A stretch of DNA of 20,336 bases from Hyphomicrobiales bacterium (lineage in GTDB: Bacteria; Pseudomonadota; Alphaproteobacteria; Rhizobiales; Xanthobacteraceae): contig PLTE01000191.1 in NCBI GenBank assembly GCA_003164375.1, forward strand, positions 3,522 through 23,857. The letters run 5' to 3'. This document shows, piece after piece, positions 7,767 through 14,256 of this stretch. The notes under the pieces are model-generated. The model was not told the DNA's origin. It saw nothing but the letters and a program-made list of their open reading frames with translations, and did no database searches. A program made the translations under genes and the position numbers. Position 1 is the first letter of the stretch; each line of letters begins with the position of its first letter.

Positions 7767-9089
7767 TCAGGTCGCGAGTTTGGCAACAATCCCGTTGGCT
7801 TCGTCGGCGCTCTTCGCCAGCCGCTCGCGGTCGGCCTTCGGATTAATCAACCATAGACCGAGCAGACCCCCGATCAAGGTCACCACGCCGACGATCACAA
7901 AGCCTTGACGAAAGCCGTCGGCGGGACTGGCCGCGGCCTCCAGCGAATAGCCCATCGCGGCCGGCGCGATGAAACCGGCAGTGGTCAAAAGCGCCGTATA
8001 CATCGTCAGAACAGCACCACGCCGTTTGCTCGGGGTGATCTCGCTCACCATGGCGAAATTGAGCGGCGCGGTGTTCTGCGACAACACATAGCCGACCAGG
8101 AGCAGCGCGGTCTTGGCGAACCCCACCGGCTGAATGGCCATCACCGCAATCAACAAACCGCCGATCGCCGTAGAGAGCGAGCCGAATACGCCGCGCGCCC
8201 ACCGGCTCGAGATTCCACTCTTCAGCAGCTTTTGCGAAACGAAGCCGACCAACGGACTACAGATGCCGCTCGCCAACCAGATCATCGACACCAGCCAGGC
8301 AGCATTGGCGGGGTCGTAATCCATGCCTTTGGTAAAGTAGGACGGCAACCACGCCACGATCAGCGACAAATCCCAATAGAGAACAAAATTGGTCGCGATC
8401 AGGCCCAGCATCGTGCGATTGGTCATCAGCCGCCAATACGACGGCAGCGGCTCCGCCGCCGCCGCGCCGAGCTTGGTGTCGACGATGTGATCGGCGATCG
8501 GGCCTTCCTCGGCGAGCCACATCCATAGCGGAATGACGGCAACCGCGACGATGCCGAGGGCAAGAAACGCCATGTGCCAGTCGTAGGTGCGGATGATCCA
8601 GGTCAGCGCCGGAGCCGATAGAAAGATCGCGCCGGTAATGCCGATGTGCACGACACCGGCCGGAAAAGCGCGGTTCTGCTGCGGGAACCACTTGAACAGG
8701 AAGTGATGGGTGACCCCAGTCGCGGGTCCTTGTGTGGCGCCGAGAACAATGCGGGTGGCCACCAGCGTCGCGAAGCCGATCGGCGCAGCAACGGGCAATA
8801 GGCAGACCGCCCAGCCAATCGCCATCGCGGTCATCACTCTTTTGCTCGGCCAGCGATCCGACAGAAAGCCGAACACAATGCCGGAAACAGCGAACAGCAA
8901 AAAAAAGCTCGATCCCAGATAGCCGAATTCGACCGGGCTCAGCTTGAGTTCCCGCATCATCGGCTGGGCGGCGAAGCCGAGGATGGCCTTGTCGGCGTAA
9001 TTGAGGCCCATCATGACGCCGCATAGCGCCACCATCAGCCAGGCTTTTGCGGGAGAAATGGCAGTCGTAGGAGAAATGGACTGTTGCAC
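7767..9089 (-). CDS. MFS transporter, anion:cation symporter (ACS)-like
   Basis: A 440-residue polytopic inner-membrane protein with about 12 hydrophobic segments in two halves, split by a polar loop near residues 200-225. The first cytoplasmic loop has GFLSDRWPSKR (74-84), the MFS signature GxxxDRxGxxR in the degenerate form usual for ACS carriers. NYADKAILG (30-38) in helix 1 is also ACS-like. This family imports organic anions such as hexuronates, phthalates, glucarate, tartrate or 4-hydroxyphenylacetate together with protons; the substrate cannot be read from the sequence and no catabolic gene is adjacent. Translation starts at GTG 9089, supported by GGAGG at 9094-9098 and by the lack of any other suitable start before helix 1. 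Two direct CTATGACA repeats lie upstream. Confidence 0.88.
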   Translation of the reverse strand: MQQSISPTTAISPAKAWLMVALCGVMMGLNYADKAILGFAAQPMMRELKLSPVEFGYLGSSFFLLFAVSGIVFGFLSDRWPSKRVMTAMAIGWAVCLLPVAAPIGFATLVATRIVLGATQGPATGVTHHFLFKWFPQQNRAFPAGVVHIGITGAIFLSAPALTWIIRTYDWHMAFLALGIVAVAVIPLWMWLAEEGPIADHIVDTKLGAAAAEPLPSYWRLMTNRTMLGLIATNFVLYWDLSLIVAWLPSYFTKGMDYDPANAAWLVSMIWLASGICSPLVGFVSQKLLKSGISSRWARGVFGSLSTAIGGLLIAVMAIQPVGFAKTALLLVGYVLSQNTAPLNFAMVSEITPSKRRGAVLTMYTALLTTAGFIAPAAMGYSLEAAASPADGFRQGFVIVGVVTLIGGLLGLWLINPKADRERLAKSADEANGIVAKLAT

Positions 9090-9093
9090 GAAA

Positions 9094-9098
9094 CCTCC
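9094..9098 (-). promoter_or_regulatory. Shine-Dalgarno site fixing the GTG start of the MFS gene
   Basis: Read on the minus strand, GGAGG precedes the GTG at 9087-9089 with a 4-base spacer (TTTC). It is the strongest ribosome site in the area and supports the non-ATG start. Confidence 0.7.
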
Positions 9099-9143
9099 GA
9101 ACGCTCCATCGCCGCTCCAAGTCGCGGACGTGGGCCGCTACAC

Positions 9144-9170
9144 TGTCATAGCGAGCGCACGGTGTCATAG
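9144..9170 (-). repeat. two direct CTATGACA repeats upstream of the MFS gene
   Basis: On the plus strand TGTCATAG occurs at 9144-9151 and again at 9163-9170, a period of 19 bp. On the minus strand they read CTATGACA and sit 55-81 bases upstream of the MFS start. The TATGAC core is -10-like, and the pair could also be tandem binding sites for a regulator. The repeats are seen directly; the role is speculative. Confidence 0.35.
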
Positions 9171-9240
9171 GGCGCATCATTCGCCTGGTCGGCAGCTAAT
9201 CCACGTCGGCGGGAGTTTCCGGGCCCGACCGGGCGTTGCT

Positions 9241-10368
9241 TTACGGCCGCACCTTGCCGGTCATAGTCACGTTCGCTTTTCCGCTCGCCGCCAAGCTGTC
9301 GAGCGAGTCGTACAGCAGTTGCAGGATGTAGCGGCCATTGTGGTAAGCGCCGCCCGGATCGCGTACCGAATAGGTATAATTGTAGACCGCCTGCAGCAGA
9401 CGCGGCGTATAAGCGGGATATTTGTTGGCGGGAGAAACCTCTTCGGGATCGATCCGACCGTTCCCGTTGCGGTCGGCGAACCAGTGCGGATAGGCCGCCT
9501 CGGAGAAGCCGATTCCCACGCCGCCGACATTTTTAGCGTAGGTCTGGATGGCGGCGTAAAGCTGCGCTTGCAGGCCGGCGATTTCGCGCGCCAGACCTTC
9601 CTCCTTGCCGTTGCCGTCGAAATCGCCGCGGGTCGACATGCGAATATTGGCCAAGTCGGCGACAGTTTTAATGCCATCGTGGCAGCCGCCGCAGCGATCG
9701 ATCTTGACCTCACCGTCATGTGGCGAATGGCAGCCGGTGCACGTGCTGACATTCGGCATATGCGGGAAATAACCGACATATTTTTTGCCGTCGTATTCGT
9801 AGCCGACTTTCGCCTCGGTGCCATATCGCGTCGCACCGGCCGGATAAAAGTGGACATGGATGAAATTCAGCTTTGGATCAGGCGTATCCAAGGGAAGCCC
9901 GGCAATGGCCTTGTTCACGCTCGCCGTCGACTCCCGACCCTGATGACAGGTCATGCACAAATTGGAGTCGTTGTGGCCGCTGTCGACAATAAGCCCGCCC
10001 GGAAACGTGACTTTGGCCACGTTTTGGCGTGCGTAAGTGAGAAGATCGGCGTGACAATTGGTGCAGGCGAAACCGTTCTTGACGTGCTGGGCCGGAGCGT
10101 TTTTTCCGTCCGTGAGGTATTCGGGCAGACCGATGGCGCTGTGGCAGCGCGCACAGACCGCGGGTATTTCCTTCTCACTGTCCCATTCGTGGAACGCATC
10201 TGAATTGCGGTCGAAGTGGCCTTTCCAGAATTCTAGACGCACGCCAGCTTCCGGCTTTTCCTCCGAGCGGGCCGACCCGCCGGCGACTAAAATCGCTGCG
10301 ACCGCGGCAATCGATAGAATCGTCAAGCCGCGCCGGAATAAATTCTGGCTCAATAGAATTGCACGCAT
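9241..10368 (-). CDS. pentahaem c-type cytochrome with an EF-hand-like calcium site
   Basis: A 375-residue exported protein with five CxxCH haem-binding motifs: CARCH (72-76), CTNCH (102-106), CMTCH (138-142), CTGCH (210-214) and CGGCH (226-230). Many extra histidines (H51, H60, H95, H132, H171, H173, H203, H217) could be distal ligands. The N-terminus has a hydrophobic segment (15-30) acting as signal or anchor. After the haem region come DFDGNG (249-254) and DRNGNGRIDPEE (299-310); the second fits the 12-residue EF-hand loop exactly (D1, N3, N5, G6, I8, E12). It is likely a periplasmic or surface electron carrier; the partner is unknown. The frame is open upstream to 10437, but AAGGA lies 8 bases before ATG 10368 and the signal begins there. 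An FNR/FixK box lies 94 bases upstream. Confidence 0.88.
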   Translation of the reverse strand: MRAILLSQNLFRRGLTILSIAAVAAILVAGGSARSEEKPEAGVRLEFWKGHFDRNSDAFHEWDSEKEIPAVCARCHSAIGLPEYLTDGKNAPAQHVKNGFACTNCHADLLTYARQNVAKVTFPGGLIVDSGHNDSNLCMTCHQGRESTASVNKAIAGLPLDTPDPKLNFIHVHFYPAGATRYGTEAKVGYEYDGKKYVGYFPHMPNVSTCTGCHSPHDGEVKIDRCGGCHDGIKTVADLANIRMSTRGDFDGNGKEEGLAREIAGLQAQLYAAIQTYAKNVGGVGIGFSEAAYPHWFADRNGNGRIDPEEVSPANKYPAYTPRLLQAVYNYTYSVRDPGGAYHNGRYILQLLYDSLDSLAASGKANVTMTGKVRP

Positions 10369-10461
10369 GGCCTGATCCTTCTCAGCCGGAAGCTGAATCG
10401 CCAAGATAGTAGATACTAGGCTCTCGACGCATGACAATTGATCTAAGCCGTGACAGAATCC

Positions 10462-10475
10462 TTGATATGTATCAA
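10462..10475. promoter_or_regulatory. FNR/FixK-type binding site
   Basis: TTGATATGTATCAA is a perfect match to the FNR/Anr consensus TTGAT-N4-ATCAA and also fits the rhizobial FixK core TTG(A/C)-N8-(T/G)CAA. It lies in the 168-bp divergent gap between the pentahaem cytochrome and the crotonase gene. On the minus strand, TAGTAT at 10413-10418 is a possible -10. Its start point near 10406 would put the box centre about 62 bases upstream, close to the -61.5 spacing of class I FNR sites. That favours the cytochrome as target. I found no other full match in the window. Confidence 0.7.
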
Positions 10476-10536
10476 CAGTATCCGCGCACCGTAGGTAACC
10501 GAACCTCGAAGGCTATGCGAGTGGGATGAAAAGAGC

Positions 10537-11334
10537 ATGGATCAGCAAACAGCATCTTCCAACGACATTCTGTTCGACTTACGCGACGGCATCGGTCGGG
10601 TCACGTTCAACCGCCCGCAGGCCCGCAACGCGTTTACGTTTGCGATGTACGAGCGACTGGCGCAAATCTGCCAACAAGCCAATACCGACCGCTCGCTCAA
10701 GGTGCTGGTTTTTCAAGGCGCCGGCGACAAAGCCTTCGCGTCTGGCACCGACATCAATCAGTTCCGCGCATTCACGACGCCGCAACATGCGCTCGAATAT
10801 GAATCCCGCATCGACCGTGTGCTCACCCAACTCGAGCAATGCCGCGTGCCGACGATCGCGGCGATTACCGGCGCTTGTACCGGCGGCGGCGCGGGGATCG
10901 CTGCGTGCTGCGATCTGCGCATCGGCACCAAGACCGCCAAAATGGGATTTCCGATCGCACGCACGCTTGGCAATTGTTTGTCGATGTCGAACATCAGCCG
11001 GCTCACCGCCCTGATCGGACCGGCGCGGGTCAAGGATCTCATTTTCACGGCCCGCCTCGTCGGCGCCGAGGAAGCCGCCAGTGTCGGCCTGCTTCATGAG
11101 GTGGTCGAAGACGTTCCGGCGCTGCAGAAGCGGGCCGACGAGCTCGCCATACTGATCGCGGGCCACGCGCCGCTCACGCTCAACGCCACCAAACAGGCGC
11201 TGGTCCGGCTGCAGCGGCGGCTCACTCGCGAAGAGGGCGAGGACCTCATCCTGATGTGCTACATGAGCCAGGATTTTCGCGAAGGACTGGACGCCTTTCT
11301 GAACAAGCGCCCGCCGCAGTGGCGGGGTGAATAA
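10537..11334 (+). CDS. enoyl-CoA hydratase/isomerase (crotonase) family protein
   Basis: The 265-residue length is standard for a crotonase. The acyl-CoA and oxyanion-hole segments are clear: AFASGTDI (67-74) and AAITGACTGGGAGIAACCDLRI (108-129). The first catalytic glutamate of rat mitochondrial hydratase (E144, in the PEI segment after GxP) is not present here; the region reads GFPIARTLG (137-145). The second (E164) aligns by eye with D167 in VKDLIFTA. So the fold and CoA thioester binding are well supported, but simple hydration of enoyl-CoA is doubtful. It could be an isomerase, a racemase or another crotonase activity on a CoA ester. It is divergent from the cytochrome gene and shares the FNR/FixK box region. 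A 47-bp gap with alternative hairpins separates it from the methyltransferase downstream. Confidence 0.85.
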   Translation: MDQQTASSNDILFDLRDGIGRVTFNRPQARNAFTFAMYERLAQICQQANTDRSLKVLVFQGAGDKAFASGTDINQFRAFTTPQHALEYESRIDRVLTQLEQCRVPTIAAITGACTGGGAGIAACCDLRIGTKTAKMGFPIARTLGNCLSMSNISRLTALIGPARVKDLIFTARLVGAEEAASVGLLHEVVEDVPALQKRADELAILIAGHAPLTLNATKQALVRLQRRLTREEGEDLILMCYMSQDFREGLDAFLNKRPPQWRGE

Positions 11335-11340
11335 GTCATG

Positions 11341-11370
11341 CTTGCGAGGCAAGTGGCGCAACCGCCTTGC
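11341..11370 (+). promoter_or_regulatory. alternative hairpins between the crotonase and methyltransferase genes
   Basis: Three complementary elements alternate here: CTTGC (11341-11345), GCAAG (11349-11353) and CTTGC (11366-11370). The first two can form a 5-bp stem with a GAG loop. The second and third can instead form a longer stem (GCAA/TTGC plus GGCG/CGCC with a 2-base bulge and a CAAC loop, 11349-11370). The two folds exclude each other. No T-run follows. The structure sits just upstream of the methyltransferase ATG at 11382. Confidence 0.35.
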
Positions 11371-11381
11371 GTGCGAACGGA

Positions 11382-12005
11382 ATGATTGAGGCCTGTTACA
11401 GTCAAAGCGAAGTACCGCCCGTTCTCGCCTATTTTCGCAAGCGAGCGTCCAACTACGGCGCCGCCTCCGCCACCGGGCTGTGGGCTTGGCAGCGCCGGCG
11501 GGAGGCGGCGGCATTTGCGGCGTTGACCGGCGAGTTCGCGGGTCGCCCCGCCCTCGATCTCGGCTGCGGCGCGGGATTCTATGCCATACGCTTGGCGGAT
11601 GCCGGCGCCCACCCGGTGGTCGCCGTGGACGCTGCGCCGGAGATGATCGCCGCCCTTGCCGATCATCGCGTCCAGACGGTCTTAGGCGACGTCACGACAG
11701 TCGCCTTGGAGCATCGTTTCCGGTTGGTCGTGCTGGCCGGCGTGCTGGAATTTGTCGCCGACCCGATCGCAGTGCTCGCCAATGCCCGGCGCCACCTCGA
11801 AGCCGGCGGACGTGTGGTGGCATTGGTGCCCCGCGACAATTGCGCGGGCCGCCTTTATCGCCGCTTCCATCGCCGCCACGGCTTCGCGATCGCCCTGTTC
11901 GACCGTCCTCGCTTTGCTTTCGTTGCCGAGCGCGCGGGGCTGACGCTGGTGAGATCGCAGGCCGTGTTTCCCTTTGGCGAGGTGCACGCCATGATCGCGC
12001 CATGA
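11382..12005 (+). CDS. class I SAM-dependent methyltransferase
   Basis: A 207-residue cytosolic methyltransferase with a Rossmann fold. Motif I is LDLGCGAG (58-65), the acidic strand-2 end is VVAVDAAPEM (79-88), then a LGDVTT segment and a strand-4 motif VVLAGVLEFV, followed by the usual RRHLEAGGRVV strand-5 region. The C-terminal part (YRRFHRRHGFAIALF onward) is basic and resembles enzymes acting on membrane or lipid-linked acceptors. The substrate is not known. The frame allows a TTG start at 11367, but ATG 11382 fits better. The stop overlaps the next start (ATGA at 12002-12005), so it is the first gene of a coupled three-gene operon with a glycosyltransferase and a GtrA-methyltransferase fusion. 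This context points to methylation of a glycan or glycolipid. Confidence 0.82.
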   Translation: MIEACYSQSEVPPVLAYFRKRASNYGAASATGLWAWQRRREAAAFAALTGEFAGRPALDLGCGAGFYAIRLADAGAHPVVAVDAAPEMIAALADHRVQTVLGDVTTVALEHRFRLVVLAGVLEFVADPIAVLANARRHLEAGGRVVALVPRDNCAGRLYRRFHRRHGFAIALFDRPRFAFVAERAGLTLVRSQAVFPFGEVHAMIAP

Positions 12006-13084
12006 GCCGCATTCTGCTGTTGGTCAACGGCTTGGGTCTGGGCAATTCCACCCGGTCATACGCCGTCATCCAGCAATTACTGGCCGCTGGTGCCGAGGTC
12101 GAGGTCGCGACGTCGGACAACGGACTATCGTTCTTCGCCGACAAGCCGGAGGTGGGACGGGTCACCGAGATTCCCTCGGTGCGCTATGGCCAGAAGGCGG
12201 GGCGGATCAACATCAAGGCCACCCTTTTCCAGCTCGGCAATATGTTGGACACGATCCGCCGCTCCGAAGCCATCGTCGCAACGACCATCGCCCGTTTCAA
12301 ACCAACGGCAGTCGTCACCGACTCGATCTACTCGCTACGGCCGGTGCGGCGCGCCGGACTGCCGCTTGCGGCAATCAACAACTCCGACATGGTGGTGCGG
12401 CGAATGCGCGGCGGCGGCTGGCCGGCCGCGGTGCTCCCGCAGTTTCTCGCAGTGGAGCTGAGCGATTATGTATTTCACCGTGCGGTCCCGGATCTGACGA
12501 TCAGCCCTCGCCTCGATCCCTCCGATGTGGCTGAAGATTGGCCCTTTCGCCGCGTCGGCCCCATCGTTCGCCTGGCATGCTCCCCGGACGCGGCGCGAAC
12601 CGGCCGGCCGGAACGGGTCGTGGTGATGCTGTCGGGCTCGGTGTTCGGCAGCCCGGTGGCGCTCAGGCGCGACCGCCCGGGCTTGACCATCGATGTGATA
12701 GGCCGCACGGCGCCGAAGGGCGGCGCGATCCCCGAGGGTGTCGTCTATCACGGCAAGTTGCGCGACTCGCTGACTCCGATGCGGGACGCCGACCTCGTGG
12801 TGGTCAACGGCGGTTTCAGCGCCGTCAGCGAAGCCTTGTTTCTGCGCAAGCCGATGGTCGTTGTTCCCGTGCCGCGCCACGCCGAGCAATGGGCCAACGG
12901 AGAATGTATTCGCCGGCTCGGAGCAGGTATTGCCGCCACCGAGGAAGCCCTGGAGGATGCGATCGACGCAGCGCTGCAACGTATCGACGAGTTACGCGCC
13001 GCCATCGACACCCTGCCCGCTCCGGTCAACGGCGCAATGCTCGCCGCCGAGCTTATCCTCGACTTGGCTGCGAGACCGCAATGA
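12002..13084 (+). CDS. glycosyltransferase, MurG/GT28-like (GT-B fold)
   Basis: A 360-residue protein. The N-terminal domain opens with MSRILLLVNGLGLGNSTRS, a strand followed by a Gly-rich loop as in GT1/GT28 enzymes, where MurG has GGTGGH. The C-terminal nucleotide-sugar domain includes the strand VVVML (206-210). It also has the classical donor site VNGGFSAVSEALFLRKPMVV... followed by PRHAEQWANG (268-300), matching the GG-x-S-x3-E-x3-x-P and EQ-x-N pattern of MurG and related UDP-sugar transferases. It likely transfers a sugar from a UDP-donor to a lipid or glycan acceptor at the inner face of the cytoplasmic membrane. It is not MurG itself, since the usual dcw neighbours are absent. ATGA overlaps on both sides (12002 and 13081-13084) couple it to its neighbours. 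Confidence 0.82.
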   Translation: MSRILLLVNGLGLGNSTRSYAVIQQLLAAGAEVEVATSDNGLSFFADKPEVGRVTEIPSVRYGQKAGRINIKATLFQLGNMLDTIRRSEAIVATTIARFKPTAVVTDSIYSLRPVRRAGLPLAAINNSDMVVRRMRGGGWPAAVLPQFLAVELSDYVFHRAVPDLTISPRLDPSDVAEDWPFRRVGPIVRLACSPDAARTGRPERVVVMLSGSVFGSPVALRRDRPGLTIDVIGRTAPKGGAIPEGVVYHGKLRDSLTPMRDADLVVVNGGFSAVSEALFLRKPMVVVPVPRHAEQWANGECIRRLGAGIAATEEALEDAIDAALQRIDELRAAIDTLPAPVNGAMLAAELILDLAARPQ

Positions 13085-14256
13085 AGGCAGCCCTGCGCTT
13101 CGGTCGCTATTGTTCGGCGGCGCTGGCCGCAGCCGGTGGTGATTGGCTGGTTTTCTCTGTGCTGGTTTCGGCCGTCGGAGTAGCGCCGTTGACGAGCCTG
13201 ATGACGGCGCGCGTCGCGGGCGGCCTGTTGTCCTTCCTCTGCAATCGCTACTGGACCTGGGGCGCCAACCGGCAGATCGCGCTGACCCAGCAGGGACGCC
13301 GCTTCGTGTTGCTCTACGCCTTCAGCTACACGCTTTCGGTCGCACTCTTTCGGCTGTTGAGCGAAGTTCTGTTTTTTCCTCCCTATCCGAGCAAGTTCGC
13401 CACCGATCTGAGTTGCTTCGTGATCAACTTCGTGGTGATGAACTCCTACGTCTTTCATGCCCGGGCCGGATTGCGCCAGCTTTCGATTCCGTCGGCCATC
13501 GCATTCGCGGCACCCGAGCAACAAACCAAAATGCGCGATTACACCGATCGCACGGCCCGCCCTGCTCCCGAACCGAAAGCGTTCTGGGATTCCAAGATCC
13601 TCGGCTGGGAGTCCACTCGTTACGGCCGCCCCGAGTCATCCGATCTGATCGAAGGTTTGGCCGGACAAATCTCGTCGTCGGTACGTTTCCGCCTGGACGC
13701 TGCCGTCCGATTGCTAGCGCCACATCTCGCGGGACGCCGAGTGGTGGAATTAGGCTGCGGCTCCGGCCGGTTGGCGGAGCGGCTGCTGCTGCTCGGAGCC
13801 GCTTCATATCAGGGCTATGACTTCTCGGAGGTCGCGATTGCGCGAGCCAAACAACGCGCCGCCGCTTCGCCGCGCGGCGAGGCGATGCGCTTCGCCGTCG
13901 CCGCTGTTGCCGACGCGCCCCCTCAGGGCGACGCCTTGCTAATCTCGTTCGGCCTCATCGAGTGGCTCACACCGGCGGAACTGGACCGCCTCTTTGCCCT
14001 CGGCCGCCAGGGATCGTGTCTGCACGCCCTGTCGGAACGGCGCCGGTCGGCGACGCAGTTCATTCACCGCGCCTATGTCCACTTCGCCTATGGCAGGATC
14101 AATGGCGGTTACGTACCGCGCTATCACCAAGTGGAAGAGATCGCCGCCATCGCCAACCGCCACGGCATCGGCCCGCTCGGTGTATTCCGCCACCGCCGAA
14201 TGCGCTTCGGCATCTTCGTCAGCGACCTTCCTCTCGAATGGTCCGGTCGGTGCTGA
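13081..14256 (+). CDS. GtrA-like membrane domain fused to a SAM methyltransferase
   Basis: A 391-residue two-domain protein. Residues 1-128 form a GtrA-type four-helix membrane domain with the diagnostic SFLCNRYWTWG (51-61) after helix 2 and a final INFVVMNSYVF helix (115-125). GtrA proteins are thought to flip or hold undecaprenyl-phosphate sugars. After a linker, residues 151-391 are a class I methyltransferase. It has WDSKILGWESTRYG (169-182), motif I VVELGCGSG (221-229), GYDFSE (245-250) and LISFGLIEWL (287-296), like the VLAGVLEFV stretch of the first methyltransferase in this operon. The frame is open throughout, with no frameshift seen. An internal ATG (M151, 13531) could start a separate methyltransferase, but it has no ribosome site, so a fusion is the better reading. 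The 3' end overlaps the opposite-strand gene by 38 bp. Confidence 0.78.
   Translation: MKAALRFGRYCSAALAAAGGDWLVFSVLVSAVGVAPLTSLMTARVAGGLLSFLCNRYWTWGANRQIALTQQGRRFVLLYAFSYTLSVALFRLLSEVLFFPPYPSKFATDLSCFVINFVVMNSYVFHARAGLRQLSIPSAIAFAAPEQQTKMRDYTDRTARPAPEPKAFWDSKILGWESTRYGRPESSDLIEGLAGQISSSVRFRLDAAVRLLAPHLAGRRVVELGCGSGRLAERLLLLGAASYQGYDFSEVAIARAKQRAAASPRGEAMRFAVAAVADAPPQGDALLISFGLIEWLTPAELDRLFALGRQGSCLHALSERRRSATQFIHRAYVHFAYGRINGGYVPRYHQVEEIAAIANRHGIGPLGVFRHRRMRFGIFVSDLPLEWSGRC

Noticed and set aside
10579..11514. 311-codon minus-strand frame opposite the crotonase gene
   Set aside because: Arg-rich shadow of a clear crotonase; no ribosome site or motif.
11480..12001. upstream extension of the glycosyltransferase frame to 11480
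   Set aside because: This stretch is the out-of-frame shadow of the methyltransferase gene; the ATGA overlap at 12002 is the natural start.
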